Origin: Verrucomicrobiia bacterium
GTDB lineage: Bacteria > Verrucomicrobiota > Verrucomicrobiia > Limisphaerales > UBA8199
Length of the DNA: 64,000 nt
Direction: 5' to 3'
Assembly: GCA_035946615.1 (NCBI GenBank)
Contig: DASYZB010000105.1
Location: 62,001-126,000 of the forward strand
The notes beneath the pieces are model-generated. The model was not told the origin of the DNA, searched no databases, and worked only from the letters and a program-made list of their open reading frames with translations. Both the position numbers and the translations under genes were made by a program. Shown one piece after another: positions 23,252 to 32,588 of this stretch. How positions within the stretch are numbered: position 1 is the stretch's first letter; every line of letters starts with the position of its first letter.

Positions 23252-24061
23252 ATGAACAACCGCCCAATCGCCGCACCGGCTGCTTCTGTGAAGTGGTTGC
23301 TGGCGCTGGCTCTTTGCCTTGCCGCCCCGGGCTGCGCTCCCAACCCTGCGGCACGACTTGTCGTCGGGATGGAACTCAACTATCCCCCATTTGAGATGAT
23401 TGATCCGCAGGGCAAGCCCTTCGGAATCAGCGTCGAAATGGCCGGGGCGCTGGGCAAATTTCTGGGACGCGATGTGCGGATTGAAAACATCCCTTTTGAC
23501 GGTTTGATTCCGGCGCTCAAGACCGGCAAGATCGATTTGATTATTTCTTCAATGACAGAGACTCCGGAGCGCGCGGAATCGATTGACTTTTCCGAGCCGT
23601 ACTTGCGGACCGGGCTTTGCCTGCTGGTCAACAAGTCGGCCCTGATCCGCTCTATTGCCGACGCGGATGAATCCGGCTTTCATATCGCGGTGAAGCAGGG
23701 GACAACCGGCCAGCTCTATGCCCAAACCCATCTGAAGCGGGCGCAGGTGCTGGTGTTCGACAAGGAGGATGCCTGCGTGCTGGAGGTCGTTCAGGATAAA
23801 GCGCAGGCCTTCATTTATGACCAGATGTCTGTCTTCAAGCATTGGCGGCAGCATCCCGATGCCACCCGCGCCCTGCTCGAGCCCTTCCAGGAGGAGGCCT
23901 GGGCCATCGGTCTGCGCAAAGGAGACGCCGCTCTCAAGACCCAGGTGAACCGGTTCCTGTCCGAGTTTCGCGCTCACGGCGGCTTTGAGGCTCTGGGCGA
24001 GAAATATCTCCCCGGCCAAAAGGAAGAGTTCAAAAAACTGGGCATACCATTTTATTTCTGA
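23252..24061 (+). CDS. Polar amino-acid ABC transporter substrate-binding lipoprotein
   Basis: A family 3 solute-binding protein of 269 aa. From ATG 23252 there is a lipoprotein signal with lipobox AAPGC, so it is anchored to a membrane after Lgt processing. The fold markers are VVGMELNYPPFEMIDPQG, GISVEMAGALGKFLGRDV, TPERAESIDFSEPY and VKQGTTGQLY. Such proteins bind amino acids or related compounds. Permease and ATPase genes follow immediately. Confidence 0.93.
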   Translation: MNNRPIAAPAASVKWLLALALCLAAPGCAPNPAARLVVGMELNYPPFEMIDPQGKPFGISVEMAGALGKFLGRDVRIENIPFDGLIPALKTGKIDLIISSMTETPERAESIDFSEPYLRTGLCLLVNKSALIRSIADADESGFHIAVKQGTTGQLYAQTHLKRAQVLVFDKEDACVLEVVQDKAQAFIYDQMSVFKHWRQHPDATRALLEPFQEEAWAIGLRKGDAALKTQVNRFLSEFRAHGGFEALGEKYLPGQKEEFKKLGIPFYF

Positions 24062-24066
24062 TTCCT

Positions 24067-24855
24067 TTGAGGAGAATTCTCTTTGCACCAGTTAGCGCGG
24101 CCGACGGCTCGGCGCCGTGGTCTTCACGGGTTATTGGATTGCTGCTGGCGCTGTTGCTGGTGGCCTTTGTCTTTTACTTTTCGTTCCACCAGGTCGCCTA
24201 CCAATGGAATTGGGGCGCCGTTTACAAGTACCGCCGCACGTTCCTGGAGGGGTGGTTGGTGACGATTGCCATCTCGCTGGTCTCCTTGGGCCTCAGCACC
24301 ATTATTGGCGTGGTTTTCGCCCTGGTGCGCCGCTCCCGTTTCCTGCCCATGCGCTATTTCGGCCAGCTCTACATCGAACTGGTTCGAGGCACGCCGCTCC
24401 TGGTGCAAATTCTGATTTTTTTCTACATTGTGGCGGATGCCTTTCGCATCGAGAACCGGTATGTGGCGGGTGTGTTGATACTGTCCTTTTTCAGCGGGGC
24501 CTATATCAGCGAGGTGGTGCGGGCTGGAATCGAGAGCATCGGCCAATCCCAAGTCGAATCCGCGAAAGCCATCGGACTGACTCGCGCGCAAACGTATGGA
24601 TACATCATTTTCCCCCAGGCGCTGCGCTTGACGCTGCCGCCGCTGGTTGGACAGTTCGTCTCGCTTATTAAGGATTCGTCGCTGCTCTCGATTATTGCTG
24701 TAAACGAATTCACTCAGGCCGCGCGCGATGTGAATTCGGTCACTTACAGCACCCTCGAATCCTACATCCCGCTGGCCTTGGGGTACCTGGTTTTGACCTT
24801 GCCGATTTCCCTCTGGACACGGGCCCTGGAAAAGAGACTCCGCTTTGAAACTTAG
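24067..24855 (+). CDS. Polar amino-acid ABC transporter permease
   Basis: A HisM/GlnP-type inner-membrane permease of ~262 aa with about five helices. The EAA loop reads ESAKAIGLTRAQTYGYIIFP, with YIELVRGTPLLVQI upstream. The start is odd: the frame opens at TTG 24067, while the best Shine-Dalgarno (GAGGAG, 24069-24074) lies just inside, so a rare downstream start is possible; no in-frame ATG is near. Its end overlaps the ATPase start by 11 nt. Confidence 0.93.
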   Translation: MRRILFAPVSAADGSAPWSSRVIGLLLALLLVAFVFYFSFHQVAYQWNWGAVYKYRRTFLEGWLVTIAISLVSLGLSTIIGVVFALVRRSRFLPMRYFGQLYIELVRGTPLLVQILIFFYIVADAFRIENRYVAGVLILSFFSGAYISEVVRAGIESIGQSQVESAKAIGLTRAQTYGYIIFPQALRLTLPPLVGQFVSLIKDSSLLSIIAVNEFTQAARDVNSVTYSTLESYIPLALGYLVLTLPISLWTRALEKRLRFET

Positions 24856-25576
24856 CATCCGCAATATCAGCAAAGCATTTGGACCCCACCGAGCATTGGA
24901 TGGCGTGTCGCTCGAGTTGTCCGGGGTCCATAGCCTTGTCCTGGTGGGGCCATCGGGCGGCGGCAAAACGACCCTGTTGCGAATCCTGGCCGGTTTGGAA
25001 ACACCCGATGCCGGGGAGTTCACATTGAACGGGGAGCGGGTGCGGTTCGATGAAGAGTCGCTGCTACGCCATCGCCGCAGTGTGGGTGTGGTTTTTCAGG
25101 CATTCAACCTCTTCCCGCACTTAACCGCATTGGAGAACATCACGCTGCCGCTCCAGAAGGTGCATGGCTACGAGGCGGCGGAGGCTATCGAGACCGCCCG
25201 GGGGCTGCTGCGGCGCTTCCAACTTCAAGCGCATGAGGCCAAGAGACCGGCCGCCCTCTCCGGGGGCCAACGCCAGCGGGTAGCCATTGCGCGGGCGGTG
25301 GCTATCAAGGCACGGGTGCTGCTCTTTGATGAGCCAACCTCGGCTTTGGACCCGGAGATGACCGCCGAGGTGCTCGATATGATACGGCAACTCCGCGCCG
25401 AAGGCTCCGACCTGGTGCTGGTCACTCATGAGATGGGCTTTGCGCGGGTGGTGGCGGACCGCGTCGCGTTCCTTGCCGACGGGCGCATTGTCGAGACGGG
25501 CGAAGGCGCGGCGCTGTTCGACTCCCCCACGACCGAGCAATGCCGGAGGTTCTTGGCAACGGTGCTGAAGTATTAG
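24845..25576 (+). CDS. Polar amino-acid ABC transporter ATP-binding protein
   Basis: A GlnQ/HisP-type ATPase of 243 aa: Walker A GPSGGGKTTLLR, Q-loop FQAFNLFPHLTALENI, signature LSGGQRQRVAIARA, Walker B VLLFDEPTSALDPE and switch VTHEMGFARVV. The start is TTG at 24845, inside the permease gene, implying coupled translation. With the two upstream genes it forms a complete uptake transporter. Confidence 0.96.
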   Translation: MKLSIRNISKAFGPHRALDGVSLELSGVHSLVLVGPSGGGKTTLLRILAGLETPDAGEFTLNGERVRFDEESLLRHRRSVGVVFQAFNLFPHLTALENITLPLQKVHGYEAAEAIETARGLLRRFQLQAHEAKRPAALSGGQRQRVAIARAVAIKARVLLFDEPTSALDPEMTAEVLDMIRQLRAEGSDLVLVTHEMGFARVVADRVAFLADGRIVETGEGAALFDSPTTEQCRRFLATVLKY

Positions 25577-25604
25577 GCGGGTTGCGGAAAGTTGCAGACG
25601 CGCT

Positions 25605-26744
25605 ATGCTAAGAGCCATGGGAATCCCTGGGTTTGATCTGGTTCGCCTCATGAAAACGGTGTTCCACCCCAAAGCATCCGAGCGGGTGGGTGTTTTTATC
25701 GACCTGCCCCAATTATCCGAGATCGATAATTGGAAATTCAAGCAAAACCCGGCGTTCATTACCCAGCGCATTGCCTATGAGGTATTTTATTTAGGGCTGC
25801 AGCAGCGCCGGGCGGAGTTGCCTTTCGCCACAATCGAATTTTATGCCTACGAGCCCACCGGCGGCAGCAACCTGGAGTTGCCGCCTGACGTCGTGAATCC
25901 GGAGGGCCGCAGGCTGCGGCTGGTCGAGGACGCGCTGGCCCACCTCGACATCGTGCTGTACTTCTCCACTTACTCCGCTACAGCCCCGTTGACAGCTCTC
26001 GCCAGGAAAATGGGCTTTCGCGGCGCCACCATGCACGGGTGCAACCCGATTATTCTTCAAAGCGGCCTGGCCAAGGATTACGAACAGGTCTCGCTCAAAG
26101 CCGAGCGCTTTCGCCAGGCCCTGACCCGCTGTGAGGAGGTGCTGGTTGAATTCGAAACGCTTGGCGGCACATACCGTCTGACGCTCCAATTGGGAGGACA
26201 GGAGGCGCAAAAGAGCCATGGCCTCTGCCGCACCCCCGGCGAAATTGCTAACCTGCCGGCAGGGGAAATCTATTGGGTCCCTACGGGCGCTGATGGGCAG
26301 TTTCCAATGAAACTAAAAGAAGACGGCACTCTGGCTCTGATGGAAGTGAGCGGGGGGCGAATTCGGGATGGGAGATTACTGCAAGGCAACGCGGAAAGTC
26401 TCGAGCGCGCCTTGGCGCTTTTCAAAGAGGACCCGGCTACGGGCCAGTTGGGTGAACTCGGTTTGGGCACGCAGGTCTTGCCGGTGGCCGGCGCCGATAT
26501 CCAGGATGAAAAGATTCTCGGCACCATGCATTTGGCCACCGGACGGGATGATCATTTGGGCGGTGATTTGGGCCTCGCTCGTTTCAAAGACAAACGCCAC
26601 GCCACGCACGAGGACATCCTCTTTGCCCCTCATAAAACCCCCGAGATTCACCTCAACGGCCTCTGGATGCGCAAGGACAAACAGGAGGTCCTTTTGCTCA
26701 AGGATTATCAGCCCACCGATTTTGTAAAACAGGTCGCTCTGTGA
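25605..26744 (+). CDS. M29-like aminopeptidase family protein
   Basis: A 379-aa cytoplasmic protein resembling the M29 (thermophilic aminopeptidase T/AmpS) family in its C-terminal half: PAGEIYWVPTGADGQF, GELGLGTQVLPVAG, EKILGTMHLATGRDDHLGG and HATHEDILF supply the Glu/His/Asp residues that ligand the two metals in that family. The N-terminal half is more divergent. Downstream of the transporter ATPase by 28 nt, and its stop overlaps the next gene (GTGA). It probably processes small peptides or amides that the transporter imports (inference). Start may be 25617. Confidence 0.72.
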   Translation: MLRAMGIPGFDLVRLMKTVFHPKASERVGVFIDLPQLSEIDNWKFKQNPAFITQRIAYEVFYLGLQQRRAELPFATIEFYAYEPTGGSNLELPPDVVNPEGRRLRLVEDALAHLDIVLYFSTYSATAPLTALARKMGFRGATMHGCNPIILQSGLAKDYEQVSLKAERFRQALTRCEEVLVEFETLGGTYRLTLQLGGQEAQKSHGLCRTPGEIANLPAGEIYWVPTGADGQFPMKLKEDGTLALMEVSGGRIRDGRLLQGNAESLERALALFKEDPATGQLGELGLGTQVLPVAGADIQDEKILGTMHLATGRDDHLGGDLGLARFKDKRHATHEDILFAPHKTPEIHLNGLWMRKDKQEVLLLKDYQPTDFVKQVAL

Positions 26745-27472
26745 CCTCCAATCCTTACGAGAGCAACCGTTACTTAAGCGAATATCTCCTGTTCCACTAC
26801 GGGACGGCGCCGCAGCTCCGCGCCTTTGGTTGCCTTGCGCCTGAGATGCTGCGATTCCACAAGAGAATACGGACCGAATGCCTGCTGCCAATCCGCCGCA
26901 AGGGACACATTGCGGCGCTCGATTTGGGCTGCGGTGTGGGCCGCTTCACCTTCGAGCTGGGGCGCCTTGCGGACCAGGCAGTGGGGATAGATTTCTCCGG
27001 GCGCTTCATTCGCGCCGCCCGCCGGATGGCATCGGAGCGTCAGATTCAGATTCGGCTCCAGGAGACTGGCAAACAATTCCGCTCGCTCCGATTAACATTG
27101 CCCGCTGGGCTGCGCAAAAGCTCAGTGGAATTTCGGGCGGGTGACGCTATGGATTTGAGCCGCTACGCGGCTGGCCCGTTCCAGATTGTCGCATGTATCA
27201 ATCTGCTGTGCCGGCTGCCGCATCCGGCCCGTTTCCTGGCCCAGCTTGAGCGGGTGGTCGCCCCGGGCGGTCAACTGGTGATTGCCTCGCCGTTTTCATG
27301 GCTCGAGGAATTCACGCCAAAAAATGAGTGGCTCACCAGCCGCCGGGTGCAGTCCCTGTTGCGCCCCGGGTTCAAGCTGGCGAAGCGGGTGGACCTGCCA
27401 TTTTTGATTCGCGAACATCGTCGCAAGTATCAGTTGGTCATTTCCGAGGTGATGGTGCTGGTGAGGAGGTAA
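26741..27472 (+). CDS. OvoA C-terminal-like (4-mercaptohistidine N1-methyltransferase-like) SAM methyltransferase
   Basis: A 243-aa class I methyltransferase with SAM motif DLGCGVGR (61-68). The pattern YESNRYLSEYLLFHYG at the start, SPFSWLEEFTP (183-193) and LPFLIREHRRKYQL near the end matches the methyltransferase part of the ovothiol synthase OvoA as I recall it. In OvoA this domain methylates the ring nitrogen of 4-mercaptohistidine. Here it is a free-standing protein; the iron-dependent sulfoxide synthase half is absent from the window. GTG start overlaps the preceding stop. The actual substrate is inferred, not shown. Confidence 0.75.
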   Translation: MTSNPYESNRYLSEYLLFHYGTAPQLRAFGCLAPEMLRFHKRIRTECLLPIRRKGHIAALDLGCGVGRFTFELGRLADQAVGIDFSGRFIRAARRMASERQIQIRLQETGKQFRSLRLTLPAGLRKSSVEFRAGDAMDLSRYAAGPFQIVACINLLCRLPHPARFLAQLERVVAPGGQLVIASPFSWLEEFTPKNEWLTSRRVQSLLRPGFKLAKRVDLPFLIREHRRKYQLVISEVMVLVRR

Positions 27473-27759
27473 TGGGCGCTTGATTTAAACTGATTTGCGG
27501 ACCAACATGAGACGATGCGCAGGAAAACCCTGAATTTTACAGCCGTCACTTATCCGGATGCGGACAGTGATTGGCTCGGGCGCACAATCCCGAAACGGGC
27601 ACGACCACCCAAGGCAAGAAATCCTGGAATAGATCAACACATGAGCGCTAACCAATCACTTCACTGACGCCGCGATGAGCTTTCTGTTTCATATCCGAGC
27701 CCAGGGGCCCGGCGCGAGTGAGTTTTACCGTTAAGCCACATCGAGCGTCGCACAAATTT

Positions 27760-27984
27760 ATGCGTTGTTTCTATCACCAAGACAGAGAAGCGGTCGGCAC
27801 CTGCAAGTCTTGCGGCAGAGGTTTGTGCCGAGAGTGCGCCGTCGAGCTTCCAAAGAGTTTAGCGTGTCGCGGACGCTGTGAAGCCGACGCACAGGCAGTC
27901 ACCCAGCTGATTGACAGCAACATCCAGGTTTCAGCCACTTCGACGCGCTTGGTCCAGACGAGCCGAATAACCGGACGGAGCTAA
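27760..27984 (+). CDS. Small zinc-finger (B-box-like) protein, apparently truncated
   Basis: From ATG 27760 the 74-aa protein has MRCFYHQDREAVGTC, KSCGRGLCRECAVEL and LACRGRCE, a Cys/His set like the B-box-type zinc finger found at the N-terminus of some bacterial membrane proteins. In those proteins a membrane domain follows; here the frame ends shortly after, so the gene may be a shortened relative. The preceding ~285 nt hold nothing recognisable. Confidence 0.55.
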   Translation: MRCFYHQDREAVGTCKSCGRGLCRECAVELPKSLACRGRCEADAQAVTQLIDSNIQVSATSTRLVQTSRITGRS

Positions 27985-28083
27985 CCGCCGCCAGCGTCTT
28001 GGTTTTCGAAAGGGAAGGGGCGATGCGGGCGCCAGTATTCTCAGCGGCAGTAGGTCATCCGGCCCGTTGGGCCGCGACACGCA

Positions 28084-28734
28084 ATGTCCCTTTCTGACAT
28101 CTCGCTTATCCTTGCGCCACCCCGAGCCGTGGAGGCAGCATGGCAGTCGTCAGGCCTGGCGGAGATTCCTGCCAACGCATTACGCGACAGCAGCTCTTAT
28201 GATCTGGTTCCACAAGCAAAAACGTTTCTCGACACGCTATACCATGCCGGTGGTGGACCTGCTTTTGAGGGGTTGTCCGGGATTCTTGGGCCTGCGATTG
28301 ATGGGACTACGGCAGCGTGCTTTGGTCACGACTACATCCTGTTTCGCGAGGCCCTGCTCCGCTCGGATAGAGGCGCTTTCGACCGACTATTTGGCCCGTT
28401 CGTGCCTGGAGGCGAAGGGGCAGACCTCATCGACTGCTATGATCCGGAGAAGCTGCGGAAAATCGGGATATTTTTTCTTTATGTGCCGGAGCGCAGCGCC
28501 GCTTTGGCGGAACTCACACGTGTCTATTCGATGAACACACTCCTCGCGCTCTTAGCCGACCAGGGCGGAGAGCTGCCAGCCAAAACCGCCCATCGCTTGG
28601 GCGAGCTAACCGATCTGGAGAACATCCACTGGCGGGATGTTCTCACCCGGTATGAGCAGTTGACCGTGTTGTGGAGATCCGCCTTGCTCTGCGACTCCGC
28701 GAACGGGCGCCTACTGATCGGATATGTGGAATAA
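28084..28734 (+). CDS. Hypothetical protein
   Basis: A 216-aa reading frame with good coding character, no signal peptide and no membrane helix. It is mostly predicted helical by eye (LAELTRVYSMNTLLALLADQ, LTDLENIHWRDVLTRYEQL). No family was recognised. It stands alone between a small zinc-finger gene and the convergent GH43 gene. Confidence 0.6.
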   Translation: MSLSDISLILAPPRAVEAAWQSSGLAEIPANALRDSSSYDLVPQAKTFLDTLYHAGGGPAFEGLSGILGPAIDGTTAACFGHDYILFREALLRSDRGAFDRLFGPFVPGGEGADLIDCYDPEKLRKIGIFFLYVPERSAALAELTRVYSMNTLLALLADQGGELPAKTAHRLGELTDLENIHWRDVLTRYEQLTVLWRSALLCDSANGRLLIGYVE

Positions 28735-28846
28735 GAGCCCAACTATCCTCCCGCACTGGACGCGGCGATGACCATCATCTCGGATGTCGCCGTCGCCGCG
28801 CCATGAAAAACCCCAAACTGGCAGAACTTAATCTCCGAAAGCCCGG

Positions 28847-28867
28847 TTCGTGCTAATTCGTGAAATT
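28847..28867. repeat. Short exact repeat, copy 2 (copy 1 at 2158-2178)
   Basis: TTCGTGCTAATTCGTGAAAT plus one T occurs identically at 2158-2178 and here, 26.7 kb apart, both in intergenic DNA near gene ends. It contains a tandem TTCGTG unit. Origin unknown. Confidence 0.6.
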
Positions 28868-28954
28868 CGTGCCGTTTCCCCCTGCGTCCCCCGTATCTTT
28901 CTTCGTAAGTCGCATTTCTAGCCCCTGAATCACCGCACTGTTTTCCCAAAGGAT

Positions 28955-30028
28955 TTACCTCGACGCAGGTTCGGCAAGGTTGGGAGGTTTGACATCAATC
29001 ACCGTTGCCTCCGGCCATCCGTCCAGATTCCATCGCAAGGGCATGATCGCAAGGGTTGCTTTTCCATTCATCCGAAGGTCACCTTCGAAATCTGACGTGA
29101 ACCAAGTCCTGCCTTCCGCAAGCAGCGTTCCCGCATGGCCCGGTCCGATCAACGGCCCGTTGGTAGTGGCCAAAAACACGCTGCCCCCGCCGTGTAACAT
29201 GTCCACACCGGCTTTGTCAAGATACGGCCCGGTGACCTTCGTGCTCCGACCGATCCGGATGTTGTAAGTGCTCCTGGGGCCCTGACAGCAAGAACCCCAG
29301 TTCACAAAAAGATAGTAGTAGCCATCATGCTTGCACAGATAAGACGCCTCGATTGATTCATTGTAGGCCAGTGAATATATCTCCGAATCCGGCGCGATGC
29401 GTTTGCCGGTCTTGGGATCGAGCTGAATCAGCTTGATGCCGCTCCAATAGGAACCAAACGTCAACCACAGGCTGCTGTCGGTGTCACGAAATACAGTTGG
29501 ATCGATCGCATTGTAGTTGTCACCCTCCCGCGTCCGCACCACGACACCTTCATCAGTCCACTGATACGCCGGGTCGTTTGGGTCTAAGGTGGCATTCGTG
29601 GCCAGCCCGATGGCCGAGGTCATTTTTCCCATCGAGGAAACGGCATAATAGAGCAGATACCGGTCGCCGACTTTCATGATGTCCGGCGCCCAATAGGACA
29701 TGTGGCGGTTTTCGGGAACCGTGTTGGCGATCCATTCCGGCGCCGTTTTGAATACCGCAGGCCCGCGTTCCCATTTCACCAAATCCTTGGAATGATAAGA
29801 CGGCACGCCGCGCCCGGTGTAAAAGACCCAATATTCACCCTTGCACTTTACGATGTCGGAAGGATCGCGCGTGACAATTCCCCGGCTCGCGGATTCTTCC
29901 AGGGGCAGGGCGGCCATGGATTCTGCCGGCGGCTGTTCGGCTGCGCCGGTTTGCGCATTTGCCGTCGATGAAAGAGCCAAGGCTGCGATAAATGTCCTTA
30001 GTAGATGGATATTTCGGCTGAATTTCAT
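28955..30028 (-). CDS. Secreted GH43 arabinanase-like glycoside hydrolase
   Basis: From ATG 30028, a 357-aa protein with a Sec signal peptide (LLRTFIAALALSSTANAQ). The five-bladed propeller GH43 fold is shown by the three catalytic acids: Asp55 (TRDPSDI), Asp176 (AIDPTVF) and Glu227 (SIEASYL). MSYWAPDIMKVGDRYLLYYA and FVNWGSCCQG are close to endo-1,5-alpha-L-arabinanases. The longer upstream frame to 30106 does not start with a signal and was not used. It probably cuts arabinan in plant cell-wall material outside the cytoplasm. Confidence 0.9.
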   Translation of the reverse strand: MKFSRNIHLLRTFIAALALSSTANAQTGAAEQPPAESMAALPLEESASRGIVTRDPSDIVKCKGEYWVFYTGRGVPSYHSKDLVKWERGPAVFKTAPEWIANTVPENRHMSYWAPDIMKVGDRYLLYYAVSSMGKMTSAIGLATNATLDPNDPAYQWTDEGVVVRTREGDNYNAIDPTVFRDTDSSLWLTFGSYWSGIKLIQLDPKTGKRIAPDSEIYSLAYNESIEASYLCKHDGYYYLFVNWGSCCQGPRSTYNIRIGRSTKVTGPYLDKAGVDMLHGGGSVFLATTNGPLIGPGHAGTLLAEGRTWFTSDFEGDLRMNGKATLAIMPLRWNLDGWPEATVIDVKPPNLAEPASR

Positions 30029-30252
30029 TGGCGTCAGTGTGAACGAATCCGGACTGAATTCAAGACAGTGTAAATTCGCATCGAGAATTCGCAGCAGGAG
30101 GGTCACGACTTGGCTATGCTTGTACGCCGCCCTCGCGGAGACTCCTGACTCGTTCGTCCAATCGTGAATTCGAGCTGCTTTGCGGATGCAGGTTGTTGCC
30201 CGCTGTTGGACGCGGAGCGCCTGCCCGACGACATTGACTTTCGCGACGTGGT

Positions 30253-30345
30253 GGACGAGATGCCCTTCTTGCAGCTATTCAGGAGGCAGAGGGCGACATT
30301 GAGCAGGGCCGACTGATTTCGAATGAGGAAATGAAATCGCGGATC
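30253..30345 (+). pseudogene. Possible antitoxin C-terminal remnant
   Basis: The plus-strand frame encodes DALLAAIQEAEGDIEQGR, then ISNEEMKSRI, a pattern like the C-terminal end of short RelB/Phd-type antitoxins (AIQ-x-G-x-x-D-x-x-xGR-x-x-S-x-EE). An in-frame stop at 30235 and no start codon indicate a broken gene. The surrounding ~390 nt hold no other recognised feature. Confidence 0.3.
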
Positions 30346-30421
30346 GGCCAGTCAACTCCAAAACGGCGTCGTGCTTTGTTTGCGGCTGCACTCCAAAATG
30401 TGAGGCCGCGTTCGCCGGTTC

Positions 30422-31147
30422 CTATTTCACCGCCGAGTACTCGCTTAGTATGCCAAAACGGCTATCCCGTTTTACCTCTCTGAATCCTGCTCGACGCAAA
30501 GTTTCCAGGATCAGCTCGGGGCGCACGCAAGCTTCGATCGTTTCCCAGTAATACTTCACCAGGTCCTGTGCGGCTTGGCTTCCGGTGAAAATCCGAGTGA
30601 GCCAGGGGTATAAAGAGTTGAAGTAGGTCTTCAACAGGGCGGCGCCAAGCCGGTTGGACGGCTTGGTAATTTCGAGCAGCAGCACCTTGCCCCCGCTCGC
30701 CAGCACCCGGTGGTATTCCTGAAAGGCCTGATCCAGGCTGGTCACGTGCCTCAGCGCGTAACCCATCGTCAGAAAATCGAACGACCCGTCCGGCAACGGA
30801 ATCTCTTCCGCCCGCCCCTGGAGGAAGCGCGCGTTGAGTTTGCGTTTTGCCACTGAAAGCATACCGCTGCTCGGGTCCAGACAGGTAATGCTCTGCGCGG
30901 TGCCCAGGAGCCTGGCTGCTTCGACCGCCACAAGGCCCGTGCCGCAACCGACATCCAGCAGCCGTTGGCCGGGGCGCAAACCTTGCCGCCCCAACGCCCA
31001 CCGGCGGTAACTGCTGCCGCTCCTGAGGAAACCCCAGGACACAATGCCATCGTAATATTGCGCGCCGCGATCAAAGAGCTGGTTTACGAAATCGGGCTTC
31101 TGCTCGGCGGCCTCAAATCGGGTTCTTATTACGGGGTGTGGAAGCAT
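30422..31147 (-). CDS. UbiE/MenG-like SAM methyltransferase
   Basis: A 241-aa class I methyltransferase with VNQLFDRGAQYYDGIVSWGF, SAM motif LLDVGCGTGLVA and EIPLPDGSFDFLTMGYALRH, characteristic of the quinone C-methyltransferase family UbiE/MenG. The C-terminal SRFGILSEYSAVK also fits. It lies 16 nt downstream of the ferritin-like protein on the same strand, so it may be co-expressed with it. True quinone methylation is likely but not certain; other UbiE-like methylases exist. Confidence 0.75.
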   Translation of the reverse strand: MLPHPVIRTRFEAAEQKPDFVNQLFDRGAQYYDGIVSWGFLRSGSSYRRWALGRQGLRPGQRLLDVGCGTGLVAVEAARLLGTAQSITCLDPSSGMLSVAKRKLNARFLQGRAEEIPLPDGSFDFLTMGYALRHVTSLDQAFQEYHRVLASGGKVLLLEITKPSNRLGAALLKTYFNSLYPWLTRIFTGSQAAQDLVKYYWETIEACVRPELILETLRRAGFREVKRDSRFGILSEYSAVK

Positions 31148-31163
31148 ACTGGAGTTTGCGCGG

Positions 31164-32588
31164 TCATGCGCTGCCGGTGAGTTCTTTGAGATCGGCGCGA
31201 ACGGTTTGATAGGTGGTCGAGTAGGCCAGGACCGCCGGGTCGGGCTCGATACCCCAGCGCTGGCAGGCGGCCCGGTAAAGGTCCGGCCACCAATTGCGAT
31301 GTTCAGTCAGGCCCTGGCGGCGCCAGGTTTCCCAATCCATCAAGACCCGGGACCAGCACTGGTCACCGTAGCGGACGGCTTGTTGTGGGTCCTTGAATTC
31401 CTTGAGATACCAATCGCGTCCGATGCGCGCATGAAGGACTTCATCGGCCCAATCGTAATCCTGGAACAGGGCGGCCAAAGGATTTTGGGAGGCTCGCCCC
31501 ACTTCCCACTCGAAACGCTTGCCATTTTTGGGCATCAATCCCTGCTCGATAAAGTACAGCACCGCGTGGCGTTCAATGGGTTTGAGCTGGGTATTGAGGG
31601 CCAAGGACCAGGTATAGTTCACCATGACTTTTTGGGGCCACTCAATTCCGAGGTTGGCAAAACCGACCTCACCCATCATGGCGTGGCGGGCCTCGTCCCA
31701 GAGCTGGCGGGTCATGTCGCGGTAATAGTCCCAAGGCTTGCTCTTGGTCTCTGTGATAATGCTGGCCATCATCTCGGGCACATCGATCTCGCGCAGCCGC
31801 TTGTAAAACATCATCAGCGTTTTGGGCTGCGGCGGGAACTTTTCGTCATAAAGGAAGACTTCGGCGTTGACGCCCATGTTGTAGGGGTCAGGAAAACGTT
31901 CATCGCGTTTGGGCACCCCCTCGTAACGATACGGAACGGCGGAATGCCGGCGCGCTACAGCCTGGCCGCTGGGCTTGGCCGTTCCATCCAGTCCACCTGC
32001 CGCATCGAGGCACGTGTCCAGCAATCCCAGCCATTCTTTCATTTGTTCACGCCCCGAGGCATCCACCAGCGCCTCGCCGCACTGAGCCCCAAATTGAAGC
32101 ATATCGGCGATATCCATCAAAGCAATGCGGCACACCCTGGCGCTGGGCTGATCGGCGAGCGGATTGGTGTCCTGGAGATGCTGTTCGAGCGCCTGTTGAA
32201 GCGCAGGCAACGCTTTCTCATACAACCCGGCCAGAAGCTCGCCTGTCGTGGGGGCCCCCAGAATTTCATCCCAAAAAATTTCGAGGTTTGCATCCGGGAC
32301 AGCCTCGAGCCCGAGCGGGGGTTCGCGCATTTCACCGACCCGCTGGCGCAAGGCGGTGACGTGCTCGGCGCACAAATGCCCATGATAACTGAAACCCATC
32401 TTGAGCTCATAGAGCGGCTCGGCCGTGATGCGCGCGATGAAGATTCCGTGCAGCCGCTTGAAAGCGTAATGGTACCGTTTCAGCCGGCGGACGCATTCCT
32501 CGACGGCAAGGCCCGGTTTCATGGCTTTTTGCAGAGTGGCAATCCCGGCGAGGGTCGGCAGAGAACGATGCGGCTGGTGGGCGCTCAT
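31164..32588 (-). CDS. Ferritin-like diiron-type protein of unknown function
   Basis: A 474-aa protein with two helix-borne ExxH motifs: Glu299-x-x-His302 in LWDEARHAMMGE and Glu383-x-x-His386 in ADEVLHARIG. Upstream glutamates (Glu272, Glu280 in EMMASIITET) could complete a ferritin-like carboxylate-bridged diiron site. A further N-terminal helical region (about 30-190) has GFSYHGHLCAEHV and no known motif. It is divergent to a corrinoid methyl-transfer operon, with 144 nt between the starts, hinting at a shared control region. The chemistry is unknown; an oxidative step on a methylated substrate is one possibility. Confidence 0.7.
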   Translation of the reverse strand: MSAHQPHRSLPTLAGIATLQKAMKPGLAVEECVRRLKRYHYAFKRLHGIFIARITAEPLYELKMGFSYHGHLCAEHVTALRQRVGEMREPPLGLEAVPDANLEIFWDEILGAPTTGELLAGLYEKALPALQQALEQHLQDTNPLADQPSARVCRIALMDIADMLQFGAQCGEALVDASGREQMKEWLGLLDTCLDAAGGLDGTAKPSGQAVARRHSAVPYRYEGVPKRDERFPDPYNMGVNAEVFLYDEKFPPQPKTLMMFYKRLREIDVPEMMASIITETKSKPWDYYRDMTRQLWDEARHAMMGEVGFANLGIEWPQKVMVNYTWSLALNTQLKPIERHAVLYFIEQGLMPKNGKRFEWEVGRASQNPLAALFQDYDWADEVLHARIGRDWYLKEFKDPQQAVRYGDQCWSRVLMDWETWRRQGLTEHRNWWPDLYRAACQRWGIEPDPAVLAYSTTYQTVRADLKELTGSA

